DNA from: Alphaproteobacteria bacterium
GTDB lineage: Bacteria; Pseudomonadota; Alphaproteobacteria; UBA8366
Direction: 5' to 3'
DNA: 64,000 nt
Assembly: GCA_021774335.1 (NCBI GenBank)
Contig: JAJFJD010000001.1
Location: 427,979 to 491,978 of the forward strand
The notes beneath the pieces are model-generated. The model had not been told where the DNA came from. It searched no databases and saw nothing but the letters and a program-made list of their open reading frames with translations. This document shows, piece after piece, positions 46,689 through 55,865 of this stretch. The position numbers were made by a program, and so were the translations under genes. Every line of letters starts with the position of its first letter. Positions within the stretch are counted from its first letter, which is position 1.

Positions 46689-47540
46689 CTAGGCCGCAAT
46701 CGATGCGGTCGCCGTCGCGTCCCCCACGGTGGCGCGCAGGAACCGTCGCGCCTGGCGAAGCGGATTCTCGCCGGTTCCCTTATGCCATGTGCAACGATTG
46801 TCCCAAATAACGGTGTCGCCCAGCTGCCATTGGTGGCGCGCCTGAAACTCGGGGCGGCTGCACCAGTCGTAGATTTCCTCCAACAAAGGAAGCGCCTCGT
46901 CGTCGTCCATCCCGACGATCCCGACCGTATGCGCCGGATTGACATAGACCGACAGCCTGCCGGTTTCCGGATGTGGGCGCATGATGGGATGCGCGATCAA
47001 GTCGGCATCCTGATCTTCCGCCTCCAACCGCACCTGACCGACCGCCTTGCGCCCACCATAACGGAAGGTGGCGTGCCGCCCTTCGATCCGGCTCTTGAGC
47101 GCCGCCGGCATCGCCTCGAGCGCTAGATACATGTTGGCAAACAGCGTATCGCCGCCCTCGTCCGGTATTTCCAGCGTGTGCAGCATGGTTCCCTTGGACG
47201 GCACCTCGCGGTAGCACATATCAGTGTGCCACCGCGTCCCGCGCTTGGCGCCGAGCGCATCGATCTTGCCCTCGGCGTCGACGTTACTCATCACGATCAA
47301 CTCTTCGAAATCGGGATGGTTGTACTTTTTGGTAATGTGGGGTTCGAGCGGACCGAACTGTCCGGCGAATTGGACCATCTCCGCCGCCGTCATCATCTGA
47401 CCGCGAAACACCAGGACATTGTTGTCGAGAAAGGCTTGATTGACGTCGGCCCAAACCTCCGGGTCGGCGAGCTTCGTCACGTCCAAACCGACCACTTCGG
47501 CCAGGAGCGGTTCGCCGAGTTTGCGCACTTCCATTGCCAT
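46689..47540 (-). CDS. TauD/TfdA-family 2-oxoglutarate dioxygenase
   Basis: 283 residues, full length for the family. The Fe(II) ligands are W-H-T-D (HxD near residue 108) and the distal His in T-W-H-K-G-T-G near 255; the 2-oxoglutarate Arg is likely in L-R-A-T-V near 268. TauD-type enzymes split sulfonates or oxidise carboxylates; the substrate is not evident. It forms a same-strand row with an SDR and a 2-hydroxyacid dehydrogenase upstream (gaps of about 100 bases), suggesting one catabolic unit. Confidence 0.93.
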   Translation of the reverse strand: MAMEVRKLGEPLLAEVVGLDVTKLADPEVWADVNQAFLDNNVLVFRGQMMTAAEMVQFAGQFGPLEPHITKKYNHPDFEELIVMSNVDAEGKIDALGAKRGTRWHTDMCYREVPSKGTMLHTLEIPDEGGDTLFANMYLALEAMPAALKSRIEGRHATFRYGGRKAVGQVRLEAEDQDADLIAHPIMRPHPETGRLSVYVNPAHTVGIVGMDDDEALPLLEEIYDWCSRPEFQARHQWQLGDTVIWDNRCTWHKGTGENPLRQARRFLRATVGDATATASIAA

Positions 47541-47650
47541 GAGAGACCTCTTTCCATCCGCCAGCGTGGCATTTCCCGAAGGAAGACTTTGCCCAGCCTA
47601 TCGGAAAACGCCATACCGTGAAAATTCGCCGGCGCGTGGGAATCTGTCTG

Positions 47651-48568
47651 TTAGATCGGATCCCAGGTAAACACGTCGCGCGACCGCTCCAGGTCATAGA
47701 AGCTCGCCTTGAGCGCCGGAATGCCGTGTTCATGCAATGTCTGGCAGCTCCAGCCGCCGTCGCGATGGACCGAGCGGATCGGCCGCATCTGGCTCATCAG
47801 CATGATTTCGTTGGCGCGGACGTAGAAGATCTGGCCGGAGATTTCTTCCGCCACATCGGACATCAGATAGACACAGAGTGGGGCGATCTTCTCCGGCAGC
47901 ATGCGTTTCTGCCGCTCCACATGCGACGCCTTGTTCGGATCGTTGGTCGGGATCGTCTCAATCATCCGCGTAAAGGCCGACGGCGATACGATGTTCGATC
48001 GCACCCGATAGCGCGCCATGTCCAACGCGATCGATTTCGACAGGCCGACAGTGCCCATCTTCGCGGCCGCATAATTGGCTTGCCCGATATTCCCGATCAA
48101 TCCGGAATTCGACGTGAAATGCACCATCGCGCCGGACGATTGTTTCCGGAAATGCTCGGCCGCGGCCCGCGCGACGTTGAAATAGCCGGTGAGGTGGACA
48201 CCGATAACGGCACCCCATTCCTCAGGCGACATCTTGTGAAAAATCCGGTCACGGAGAATACCGGCGACGTTGATGACACCATCGATCCGACCGAATGTAT
48301 CGACCGCCTGGGCCACCATGGCCTGCGCGTCGTCCCAATCGGCGATGCTGCCGCCATTGGCGATCGCCTCGCCGCCGTTGGACGCGATGTCGTCGACGAC
48401 CTGCTGCGCCGGCGTGGCGTCGGTACCGTCACCTTCCACACTGCTGCCAAGATCGTTGACCACGACCTTCGCCCCCTCGGACGCGGCAAGCTTGGCGATT
48501 TCGGCCCCGATCCCACGGCCCGCACCGGTCACCAAAATGACCTTGTCCCGCACGAAACCTTCATCCAT
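47651..48568 (-). CDS. SDR oxidoreductase (hydroxyacyl-CoA dehydrogenase-like)
   Basis: 305 residues from ATG 48568, with GGAGGGA upstream. T-G-A-G-R-G-I-G near residue 14, N-V-A-G near 98, and Y-A-A-A-K-M-G near 170 define a classical SDR. The stretch N-V-A-G-I-L-R-D-R-I-F-H-K-M resembles the SDR domain of multifunctional 3-hydroxyacyl-CoA dehydrogenases (17-beta-HSD4 type). The substrate is inferred to be a hydroxyacyl-CoA or similar. Confidence 0.9.
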   Translation of the reverse strand: MDEGFVRDKVILVTGAGRGIGAEIAKLAASEGAKVVVNDLGSSVEGDGTDATPAQQVVDDIASNGGEAIANGGSIADWDDAQAMVAQAVDTFGRIDGVINVAGILRDRIFHKMSPEEWGAVIGVHLTGYFNVARAAAEHFRKQSSGAMVHFTSNSGLIGNIGQANYAAAKMGTVGLSKSIALDMARYRVRSNIVSPSAFTRMIETIPTNDPNKASHVERQKRMLPEKIAPLCVYLMSDVAEEISGQIFYVRANEIMLMSQMRPIRSVHRDGGWSCQTLHEHGIPALKASFYDLERSRDVFTWDPI

Positions 48569-48661
48569 GGGAAATCCCTCCGTATTGTTGTTCGTAAGAC
48601 GTGTCGTTATCATCGCGCAATTCGCGGGGAAGCAGAAGCCCGCCACACCCGTCGACCTGCG

Positions 48662-49723
48662 TCAGTATCCCAGATCCCAGTCGATAACGTTCATCAGCGG
48701 CGCGCCCTTCAGATAGGCGTCGAGGTTGTCGCAGAAGACGTCGATCGCGCGGTGACGGCTTTCGTCCGAGCCGCCGGACGTGTGCGGCGTAATCATCACA
48801 CGCGGATCGGACCACAAGCGCGCGTCCGGCGCCGCATCGAACTCGCCCACATAGACGTCGAGCGCCGCGCCGCGGATGCGGTCCTCGGCCAATGCGGTCA
48901 CGAGCGCGTCTTCGTTGACAATCTCACCACGCGCCACGTTCACCAGAACCGCACCGGGCTTCATCACCGCGAAGGCTTCGGTGCCGATCAGGTCGGTCGT
49001 TTCGGGTGTCCACTGGCAACACACCGCGACAAAGTCGCTCTCGCCCAACAGACGATGCAAGTCGCCCGGCGGATGCAACGCGTCGAAGCCGTCCGGCAGC
49101 GATTCGCCGTCCGCCAACGGCCGCCGCCGGGTTCCGACCACCCGCATCCCGACGGCCGCGCACAGCTTGGCCACGTCGCAGCCGATCCCGCCCGCGCCGA
49201 TCACGCACACCGTCTTCCCTTCGATCAGCAGCGGTTTGAAAGGCCGGTGATCCAACAGCTCGGACGACCGGTCCACCTCGACACGATGGAGTCCCTTGGC
49301 GAAATGAAGAATGCTGGCCAGCGTATATTCCGCGATCGGCAACGTGTTGCCGAAGCCTCGCGACGTGGTGACGACAACATCGCTGCCCCACAAATCGCCG
49401 CGCAACAGATTGCTCGCCCCGGCGGGACGCTGATGAAACCATTTCAGTTTCGGCGCCCGGCCGCGCAATTCCAGTGGATAGGGGAAGCCGCCAAGAATGA
49501 TTTCCGCGCTGGCCAACAAGGCGTCCCGTTCTTCCCGCGTCCCCGTGCCGTTGGCGTCCCGCGCGAGATAGCGCCGCGTCGTGAAGTCCGGCCAGCCCTC
49601 GCGGATTTCGCCGTCGAACCAGCCGCCCGCATCGGTCAGGTGTATGGAACTGTCGACCGCTTCGATACGGCTTCGCTCGGCGTCGGACACCGGCTGGATG
49701 GCGAGGATTTCCACCATAGACAT
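48662..49723 (-). CDS. D-isomer-specific 2-hydroxyacid dehydrogenase
   Basis: 353 residues; GGAGAG before ATG 49723. The C-terminal NAD-binding half has G-A-G-G-I-G near residue 177. Catalytic Arg lies in A-R-G-E-I-V near 267, Glu in V-G-E-F near 293, and His in T-P-H-T-S-G near 314. The N-terminal catalytic half is somewhat divergent. It reduces or oxidises a 2-hydroxy/2-oxo acid. Same-strand neighbours are an SDR and a TauD dioxygenase. Confidence 0.92.
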   Translation of the reverse strand: MSMVEILAIQPVSDAERSRIEAVDSSIHLTDAGGWFDGEIREGWPDFTTRRYLARDANGTGTREERDALLASAEIILGGFPYPLELRGRAPKLKWFHQRPAGASNLLRGDLWGSDVVVTTSRGFGNTLPIAEYTLASILHFAKGLHRVEVDRSSELLDHRPFKPLLIEGKTVCVIGAGGIGCDVAKLCAAVGMRVVGTRRRPLADGESLPDGFDALHPPGDLHRLLGESDFVAVCCQWTPETTDLIGTEAFAVMKPGAVLVNVARGEIVNEDALVTALAEDRIRGAALDVYVGEFDAAPDARLWSDPRVMITPHTSGGSDESRHRAIDVFCDNLDAYLKGAPLMNVIDWDLGY

Positions 49724-49843
49724 GTGTTCACTCTCCTATTGGGCGCGATCAAGCCGCTGATGCATTGGTAGCATCGCGGCGAACGGCGGCACAAATCAGA
49801 GAGGTTCCGGCTCGGAAAACCGGTCAAACAGCAATGGCGGAAG

Positions 49844-50017
49844 TTAGATTTGCACCAACGTGATGCCGAGCGCGAGGCCAATGACAGCGCCGATCGCCCC
49901 GCCGATGATCAACCGTTTCCGGCTGGGCGGATCTTCCTTGGAGAACGCATAACTCAACCCGGCGCCTGCGGCAGCCGGAATGATGCCGAAGAGAATGACG
50001 ATCCAGATGCCAAACAT
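49844..50017 (-). CDS. Small membrane protein (57 residues)
   Basis: The frame from ATG 50017 to TAA at 49844 encodes a 57-residue protein with two hydrophobic segments (about 3-22 and 37-56) joined by a short charged turn (S-K-E-D-P-P-S-R-K-R). The second has G-G-A-I-G-A-V-I-G-L-A-L-G, a glycine-zipper pattern. The ribosome site is weak. Base composition and codon choice fit the neighbours, so I treat it as real. Function unknown. Confidence 0.55.
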   Translation of the reverse strand: MFGIWIVILFGIIPAAAGAGLSYAFSKEDPPSRKRLIIGGAIGAVIGLALGITLVQI

Positions 50018-50241
50018 TTTTGCCCTATTTTTTAATCGACCAAGCGGAACCGGTCGAAGTGGCGACCCCGTCTATTTGGTGTGTGACTCCCGCATATTCC
50101 AGCTTTTTTGTTGAAACCGCCCGTTCCAATCATCAGAACAGGTCGAGAATGAGTGCCCATGCGTCGAATTCGTTAACAGGGTTTTAATGTAGGGCATCCT
50201 ATCCTGACGGCTTCAATGGTCACGCCATATAGAGATTTTCA

Positions 50242-50886
50242 ATGCGCCCTTTGACGTCAAAGATATCGCCGCTCCGTTTAATCACAGCCGGATTTACGGC
50301 ACTGATCGGCTTGGCATTTCTCGCTCCGCCCCTTGCGGCCGATCCACCGCCCTGGGCGCCCGCGCATGGTTACAGGGCGAAGAAAGGCCATGGAGCGAAC
50401 AAACATAAGAAAAAGAAATGGCGTCAGCAGGAAACCCGCGCGGCGTATGTCTTACCCCCGGGATTACGCGACGGCCGTTGCCGTCCAGACCTCTTTGACC
50501 CACGCGTTGTTGGCGGTGTCATCGGTGCGGCAGCCGGCGGCTACACCGGATCGAAGTTCGGTAAAGGAGATGGAAAACTCGCCGCGACAGCCATCGGTAC
50601 GCTGGTCGGTGCGGTGATCGGTCACGCGGTCGGTGATCAGCTCGCGCAGGCCGAGAACACATGTTTCAGCCAGACATTCGAACATGTGCCGGACCGGGAA
50701 TCGATCACTTGGACAGATTCGCGGCGCGGCGCCCGATACGAGGTGACACCGCAAAAAACGACGAAAACAGCCTCGGGTGAGTATTGCCGTGAATACACTG
50801 CGAAAGCGACAGTTGGCGGCAAACCGGTCGATAGCTATGGCACCGCCTGCCGACAACCCGACGGCAGTTGGAAGCTCATAAACTAA
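50242..50886 (+). CDS. Glycine-zipper surface-antigen-like secreted protein (17-kDa antigen type)
   Basis: 214 residues. Signal peptide about 1-33 (ends L-A-A-D). A basic Lys/His-rich stretch follows (about 45-62). A glycine zipper (V-V-G-G-V-I-G-A-A-A-G-G, about 89-130) precedes a C-terminal domain with S-G-E-Y-C-R-E-Y and G-T-A-C-R-Q-P-D-G-S-W, the pattern of the RT0821/17-kDa antigen group. Probably associated with the outer membrane. Related to the lipoprotein at 4119..4664 in its C-terminal domain. Confidence 0.8.
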   Translation: MRPLTSKISPLRLITAGFTALIGLAFLAPPLAADPPPWAPAHGYRAKKGHGANKHKKKKWRQQETRAAYVLPPGLRDGRCRPDLFDPRVVGGVIGAAAGGYTGSKFGKGDGKLAATAIGTLVGAVIGHAVGDQLAQAENTCFSQTFEHVPDRESITWTDSRRGARYEVTPQKTTKTASGEYCREYTAKATVGGKPVDSYGTACRQPDGSWKLIN

Positions 50887-50905
50887 TTATACGGCGAATT
50901 ATCGG

Positions 50906-51496
50906 TTAAGCGGCAGACATCCGTCGCCGACGGGTAATACCGAGTAACGCCAGCATCGCGGTTCCAAACAACCAGATGGCAGCCGGCAGCGGCACGGCAG
51001 TCACTGTCGTGAATGCATAAATGTTGCTCACGCCATTCCGAAGCCCATTGATTTCGAAGGTCGAAACCAAGTCGCTGTACAGCACGGCAATAAAATTATT
51101 GCCGTAGTGGATCCCGAATACATTCGCCTCGAAGGTTGATGAGCCGCCCTTGTTGGCAGGTCCGCCGCCATTGTCAAAGGCGGTACAGCCGTTGGCGAAT
51201 GCGGGAGAGGTACCGCACGCCCCGCCACCTACAAAGGTCAGCGGTGTATTAAACCAGGCGGCCGATTCCAGTTTGGATTCGACATTTGCCGGGTTCTGCG
51301 AACCGATATCCGTGTTCGAATCTGTGGTGCTGCGGACGGCCGCAAATGGCAGCGGACTGACAGTTACGCCGGCCGGCAGCGTGTTCACCACCATCGCATG
51401 GCCCGGCGACGGCAGCAGAAGCCCAAGCGCCAATCCGCCAAAAAGTACGGCCGCATGGAGGTACGTTGGGAGGCGTAGGAAATTTGAAACGTTCAT
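50906..51496 (-). CDS. VPLPA-CTERM sorting-domain protein
   Basis: 196 residues. N-terminal signal peptide about 15-34; mature beta-rich domain with one Cys pair (G-A-C-G-T and G-C-T-A). The C-terminus has V-P-L-P-A followed by a transmembrane stretch (A-I-W-L-F-G-T-A-M-L-A-L-L-G) and R-R-R-R, the tripartite exosortase/archaeosortase-type sorting signal of the VPLPA-CTERM kind. It should be processed by an exosortase, which is not in this window, and exported with exopolysaccharide machinery. Confidence 0.85.
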   Translation of the reverse strand: MNVSNFLRLPTYLHAAVLFGGLALGLLLPSPGHAMVVNTLPAGVTVSPLPFAAVRSTTDSNTDIGSQNPANVESKLESAAWFNTPLTFVGGGACGTSPAFANGCTAFDNGGGPANKGGSSTFEANVFGIHYGNNFIAVLYSDLVSTFEINGLRNGVSNIYAFTTVTAVPLPAAIWLFGTAMLALLGITRRRRMSAA

Positions 51497-51698
51497 GAAA
51501 TACGTCCTTCAATAAAAAACCCGGCGCCGGATTGATCAGCGAACCAATCAAAAAACTCCGTCACCTGCCTCTCCCGGCTGTGATGTCTATAGATCCACAC
51601 GCAAAAGGTCAAAACAGCAGCCTCGGTACCTCTAACGCACCAATCGACGCCGCAGCCCAAGCCAACCGCCCGAGTGAACTATATGAATGAAAGGAAAA

Positions 51699-51784
51699 TG
51701 GTGCCCCCAGGGAGACTCGAACTCCCACTTCCAAAGGAAACGTGATTTTGAGTCACGCGCGTCTACCAGTTCCGCCACAGGGGC
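51699..51784 (-). tRNA. tRNA-Leu (anticodon CAA)
   Basis: On the minus strand, a class II tRNA of 86 bases with the 5' GCCCCTG acceptor strand, D-loop GGTAGACGCG, anticodon loop CTCAAAA (anticodon CAA at 51750..51748), a long variable arm, T-loop TTCGAGT, and an encoded CCA end. It reads UUG codons. Confidence 0.95.
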
Positions 51785-51956
51785 ACGGTACCAGGACGGC
51801 CCCACTATAGGCCTGGCATCGGGCCGGTCAACGGCGAGTTTCGCTTTTGGCGATCAGGCGGGCAAAGCTGCTCGGCGACAACCGAGACTGCCCTCTCGCG
51901 TTGCGGCGCAACACCGCGTATGCTGCTGAGGGTTAATACGAAAGAGGGGGGTGGCG

Positions 51957-52415
51957 ATGCTGGGTTACGAAGCGCCGGCGGAGGAAGTGACGGCGATTCG
52001 CGATTGGTTCGCGACCTGGGACAAGCATGTGGACGCGGTGAACTTTACCGCCGCGCGCGATCTATTCGATACCGACGTCATTGGCTTCGGCACCTTCATG
52101 GACACGGTCGACGGGCTGGACAAGCTGGAGCAGCGGCAATGGCGCTCCATCTGGCCGACAATCGAAGGTTTCAAATTCAACCTCGACACATTGCGCGCCG
52201 GCGTCTCGCCGGACGGCCTGATGGCTTTCGGGGTTGTCACCTGGCAATCAAAGGGGATCGACGACACGGGCGGCTACTACCCGAGACCTGGCCGCGCGAC
52301 GGTCCTGTTCGGCCGGGCCAAACGGGGCGACCCGTGGAAAGGCCTGCATACGCATATTTCCTTGAACCCTGGCACGCCGCAAAAGTCGTATGGCGACCGC
52401 CCCGAAACCAAGTAA
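51957..52415 (+). CDS. SnoaL/NTF2-like (DUF4440-type) small protein
   Basis: 152 residues from ATG 51957 (AGGGGGG before it; GTG 51951 is possible). Cone-shaped alpha+beta fold: helices with I-R-D-W-F-A-T-W and A-R-D-L-F-D-T-D-V-I-G-F, then beta strands with A-F-G-V-V-T-W and A-T-V-L-F, ending in a G-L-H-T-H-I-S strand. Such proteins include isomerases, lyases and ketosteroid-metabolising or signalling proteins. The role is unknown. Confidence 0.8.
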   Translation: MLGYEAPAEEVTAIRDWFATWDKHVDAVNFTAARDLFDTDVIGFGTFMDTVDGLDKLEQRQWRSIWPTIEGFKFNLDTLRAGVSPDGLMAFGVVTWQSKGIDDTGGYYPRPGRATVLFGRAKRGDPWKGLHTHISLNPGTPQKSYGDRPETK

Positions 52416-52428
52416 CGCCCGGGTGGGC

Positions 52429-54195
52429 ATGGCAACCAATCAAGCGTCAAACGAAGCCACGCTGAAGCTGGCGCTCGAACTGCACCAGGACGGTGACTAC
52501 CGGGCGGCGGCGGCGCTGTACCGTGCCATGCTGCAATCGAATCAGGAAAACGCAGAGATTTGGGGCCTGCTCGGCAGCGCCTGCCGGATGAACGGCGACG
52601 CTTCGGAAGCAGTCAACAGCCTGGAGCAGGCCGTCGCCTGCGCGCCGCATCGCATCGAACTAAAAGCCGAATATGCAATCGCCCTGGCCGAAGCGGAACA
52701 ACACCAGGAAGCGTTGGACCTGTTGGACGGATTACTGCCGGCGCTTCAGGCACAAAACCAAGACGCGGCGATCGTGTATGCGGCGATGGGCGACGCTTGC
52801 TTGGCGCTCAACCGGCACGAAGAGGCAGTGGGCTATTACCGGACGGGACTGGAGAAGGAACCGAACAACGCCACCGCGTCCGTCAACCTGGCCACGGCAC
52901 TGCAACGGCTGGACCGGTTGGACGAAGCCATCGAAGCCTACGAAGCCGCGGTACGGGAAGAGCCCGACAATCTGCTGGCGCTGAACAATCTCGGGATCGC
53001 ATTACACGACGCAGGCCGCGACGACGATGCTTTGCCGTTGCTGCAATGTGCCTGCGCGCTGGCGCCGGACGACCCCGGCGTCCGCACCGACCTGGCCGCC
53101 GTGCTGCACCGGTCCGGCCAACTCGACGCGGCGGAAGACGCCTTGAATAAGGCGCTTTCCTGCGACGCCGGATTCGCGCGCGCATGGAGCAATCTTGGCA
53201 ATCTGCTGCAGGACAAACTGCGCCTGACCGAGGCGCGGATGGCGCATGAATGCGCCCTCGCCCGTGAGCCGGCCGACCCCGACTACTACTGGAATTTCGC
53301 CATGACACTGCTGCTGGACGGCAGGATCGCGGAGGGTTTTGCAGCCTATGAATGGCGGCGCAACAAGCCGGGCTTCGTAAAGGCGCCCGTTACCGGCCCC
53401 GAATGGGACGGCACATCACCGGCGCAGCAGACGATCCTGCTCTATGCCGAACAGGGGCTGGGCGACTCCATCCAGTTCAGCCGCTATGCCAAACTTCTGG
53501 CGGAGATGGGCGCTGCCGTCATCATCGCCTGCCCGCCCGCGCTAAAGAACCTGCTCGGCACGCTCGGCGAGTCGATCACCGTCGTGTCCGCCTTCAAGGA
53601 CGCGCCTCTGTACGATTGTCATGCGCCGCTGATGAGCATGCCGCATCTCATGCGCGGACTGGTCGACGACATCCCCGCGGAGACGCCCTATATCGCCGTG
53701 CCGCCGAACACACTGTCGCCGCTTCCGCCGCGCACCGAAGCGCTGCGCGTCGGCTTGGCTTGGGCGGGCAACCCGGAGCATCCCGCGGATCGCCGGCGAT
53801 CGATGTCGCTGGACCCACTACGGCCATTGTTCAACATCGACGGAATCGAATGGGTCAGCTTGCAAGGCGGCGACGTTAGCGCCGAAATCGCTGAGGCTGG
53901 CGTTCCGTTGCTGGACCTTGAGCCGATCCGCAACAGCCTGGACGATACCGCCGCGGCGATGGCCGACCTCGACCTGATCATCAGCGTCGATACCGCTGCC
54001 GCCCATCTCGCGGGGGCGTTGGGACGGCCGACCTGGGTCATGCTGCCCCATGCGCCGGATTGGCGATGGCAGATTGGCCGCAACGACTCACCGTGGTATC
54101 CCACTCTTCAATTGTTCCGCCAACCGGCGCCCGACGATTGGGGCTCCGTCGTATCCACGGTAGCCGACGCCTTGAAGGATTATAAACCCGACTGA
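52429..54195 (+). CDS. TPR protein with C-terminal glycosyltransferase-like domain
   Basis: 588 residues from ATG 52429, behind GGGTGGG; an in-frame ATG at 52390 inside the previous gene is unlikely. About eight TPR repeats span residues 10-290 (each with G-x-x-x-x-A-L/A-E-A spacing). They are followed by a GT-B-type domain (about 330-588) with Y-A-E-Q-G-L-G-D near 345, L-A-W-A-G-N-P near 448, and D-L-I-I-S-V-D-T-A-A-A-H-L near 522, typical of the heptosyltransferase/GT9-like group. Possible role in surface glycan or protein glycosylation. Its stop overlaps the start of the DedA-like gene. Confidence 0.85.
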   Translation: MATNQASNEATLKLALELHQDGDYRAAAALYRAMLQSNQENAEIWGLLGSACRMNGDASEAVNSLEQAVACAPHRIELKAEYAIALAEAEQHQEALDLLDGLLPALQAQNQDAAIVYAAMGDACLALNRHEEAVGYYRTGLEKEPNNATASVNLATALQRLDRLDEAIEAYEAAVREEPDNLLALNNLGIALHDAGRDDDALPLLQCACALAPDDPGVRTDLAAVLHRSGQLDAAEDALNKALSCDAGFARAWSNLGNLLQDKLRLTEARMAHECALAREPADPDYYWNFAMTLLLDGRIAEGFAAYEWRRNKPGFVKAPVTGPEWDGTSPAQQTILLYAEQGLGDSIQFSRYAKLLAEMGAAVIIACPPALKNLLGTLGESITVVSAFKDAPLYDCHAPLMSMPHLMRGLVDDIPAETPYIAVPPNTLSPLPPRTEALRVGLAWAGNPEHPADRRRSMSLDPLRPLFNIDGIEWVSLQGGDVSAEIAEAGVPLLDLEPIRNSLDDTAAAMADLDLIISVDTAAAHLAGALGRPTWVMLPHAPDWRWQIGRNDSPWYPTLQLFRQPAPDDWGSVVSTVADALKDYKPD

Positions 54196-54776
54196 TGCTG
54201 CGTTCTCTTTACGATTGGACCATGGCGCTGGCCGCACACCGCCATGCCGTCGCCTGGCTTGCCATCATCGCCACCGCGGAAAGCATGATCTTTCCGATCC
54301 CGCCCGACGTCATGATCATCCCGATGGTTCTGGCCGCACGGGAACGGGCCTGGGTCATCTTCGCCGTCGCCACTGTCGCCTCTGTGGTCGGCGGCATCAT
54401 GGGCTATGGCATCGGGTTCTACCTGTATGAAGAGATCGGCAGACCGATCATCGACTTCTACGGCTACGCCGACAAATATGCGGTCTTCCAGGGCTGGTAC
54501 GAGGAATATGGCGGCTGGATCGTCGCCGCCGGCGGATTCACCCCGATCCCGTATAAAGTGGTCACCATCGCCACCGGTGTCGTGCAGTTGGACCTGGGCA
54601 CATTCATCACCGCGTCGGTGCTGAGTCGCGGCGCACGTTTCCTGATCATCTGCGCCCTGCTGTGGCGATTTGGCACACCGATCCGGGCCTTTATTGAGAA
54701 GTACCTAGGCTTGCTCGCGCTTGCATTCTTCGCCATCTTATTTCTGGGTTTCGTGGCAATCGGGTTGAGCGTCTAA
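54195..54776 (+). CDS. DedA/VTT-domain membrane protein (YqaA-like)
   Basis: 193 residues with five hydrophobic stretches. Re-entrant segments with E-S-M-I-F-P-I-P-P-D-V near 30 and G-G-F-T-P-I-P-Y-K near 112 hold the Pro/charged motifs of the DedA family, which flip undecaprenyl phosphate or phospholipids. It starts within the TGA of the TPR gene (TGATG) and is followed by dsbB after 19 bases. Confidence 0.88.
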   Translation: MLRSLYDWTMALAAHRHAVAWLAIIATAESMIFPIPPDVMIIPMVLAARERAWVIFAVATVASVVGGIMGYGIGFYLYEEIGRPIIDFYGYADKYAVFQGWYEEYGGWIVAAGGFTPIPYKVVTIATGVVQLDLGTFITASVLSRGARFLIICALLWRFGTPIRAFIEKYLGLLALAFFAILFLGFVAIGLSV

Positions 54777-54795
54777 TCGGCGCAAGGGCGGTTTC

Positions 54796-55296
54796 GTGGC
54801 ACTTTCGGCAGAGGGATTGGAGCGACCGGCGACCGCGCCCGCGTTGATCGTCTTGCTGATCAGCGCGGCGACGCTCGGCACCGCCTATACGTCGCAATAT
54901 GTCGGCGGTTTGGATCCATGCCAGCTTTGTCTTTACCAGCGCTGGCCGTGGTGGGCCGCAATGGCCATCGCGGCACTGGCGCTCGTACCGGCCCTGCCGG
55001 GCAAAGCCCAGCGATTCCTGCTCCTGCTTGCCGGACTCGTAATCCTGGGCGGCGCGGTCCTCGCCTTCTATCACGCGGGCGTCGAATACAAGTGGTGGGC
55101 CGGCCCCTCGACCTGCGGCGGCGGCACGATCCCGGCGAGCTTCGAGGACCTGAAGAAGACCATGAACAAACCCATCGTGCCCTGCGATACCGCGGCGTGG
55201 ACCCTCTTCGGCATTTCGATGGCCGGATATAACGGCCTGATGTCGCTGGCGACCGGCCTGTTCGCGGTGAAGGCCGCGACGCGGCGGGCCATCTAA
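54796..55296 (+). CDS. dsbB: Disulfide bond formation protein DsbB
   Basis: 166 residues from GTG 54796. Four transmembrane segments. The first periplasmic loop has C-Q-L-C (about 42-45), and the second loop holds the other Cys pair in S-T-C-G-G-G and V-P-C-D-T. Reoxidises DsbA using ubiquinone in the inner membrane. Its last base overlaps the start of coq7, itself a ubiquinone-synthesis gene. Confidence 0.92.
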   Translation: MALSAEGLERPATAPALIVLLISAATLGTAYTSQYVGGLDPCQLCLYQRWPWWAAMAIAALALVPALPGKAQRFLLLLAGLVILGGAVLAFYHAGVEYKWWAGPSTCGGGTIPASFEDLKKTMNKPIVPCDTAAWTLFGISMAGYNGLMSLATGLFAVKAATRRAI

Positions 55297-55847
55297 TGGC
55301 GCGTCCCGGCCCCGCATACCTGCCGGGCGATCCGTCGCCGGCGCACGAGAGGGACCGCATGGTCCGCGTGGATCACGCCGGCGAGTACGGGGCCGTGCGA
55401 ATCTATGCCGGCCAGTTGGATGTCCTGAAGAACAAACCGACCGCCCCGACCATCCGTGATATGGGCAAGCAGGAAGAAGTCCATCTCGACCGGTTCAACG
55501 CGATGATCGCCGAGCGGCACGTGCGGCCTACGGTGTTTCTACCGTTCTGGCACGCGGCGGGATACATGCTCGGCGCGGGGACGGCACTGATGGGCGAACG
55601 TGCGGCCATGGCCTGCACGGTCGGCGTCGAAGAGGAAATCGACGACCATTACGGCAAACAACTGGAACGCCTGGCCGACAGCGACCCGGAACTCACAACC
55701 GTCGTCGAGAAATTCCAGGCGGAGGAATTGGAGCATCGTGACACGGCGCTCGAACACGGCGCGGAAGACGCGCCTGCCTATCCCCTTCTGACGGGTGCGG
55801 TGCGGCGCGGGTCACGCCTGGCGATCTGGTTGTCGGAAAGGTTCTAG
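55296..55847 (+). CDS. coq7: Demethoxyubiquinone hydroxylase Coq7 (UbiF replacement)
   Basis: 183 residues. Ferritin-like diiron site from two related halves: D-H-A-G-E-Y-G-A near 25 and E-E-V-H-L-D near 59, then E-E-E-I-D-D-H near 110 and E-E-L-E-H-R-D near 146, giving E, ExxH, E, ExxH. Inserts the last hydroxyl of ubiquinone. Co-located with dsbB, which depends on quinone, in an operon with the DedA-like gene. Confidence 0.95.
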   Translation: MARPGPAYLPGDPSPAHERDRMVRVDHAGEYGAVRIYAGQLDVLKNKPTAPTIRDMGKQEEVHLDRFNAMIAERHVRPTVFLPFWHAAGYMLGAGTALMGERAAMACTVGVEEEIDDHYGKQLERLADSDPELTTVVEKFQAEELEHRDTALEHGAEDAPAYPLLTGAVRRGSRLAIWLSERF

Positions 55848-55865
55848 GCCCGCCTCGACAGCGCG

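Noticed and set aside
47618..49771. 717-codon plus-strand open frame
   Set aside because: Opposite the SDR and 2-hydroxyacid dehydrogenase genes, both with full catalytic motifs; no domain seen in the long frame.
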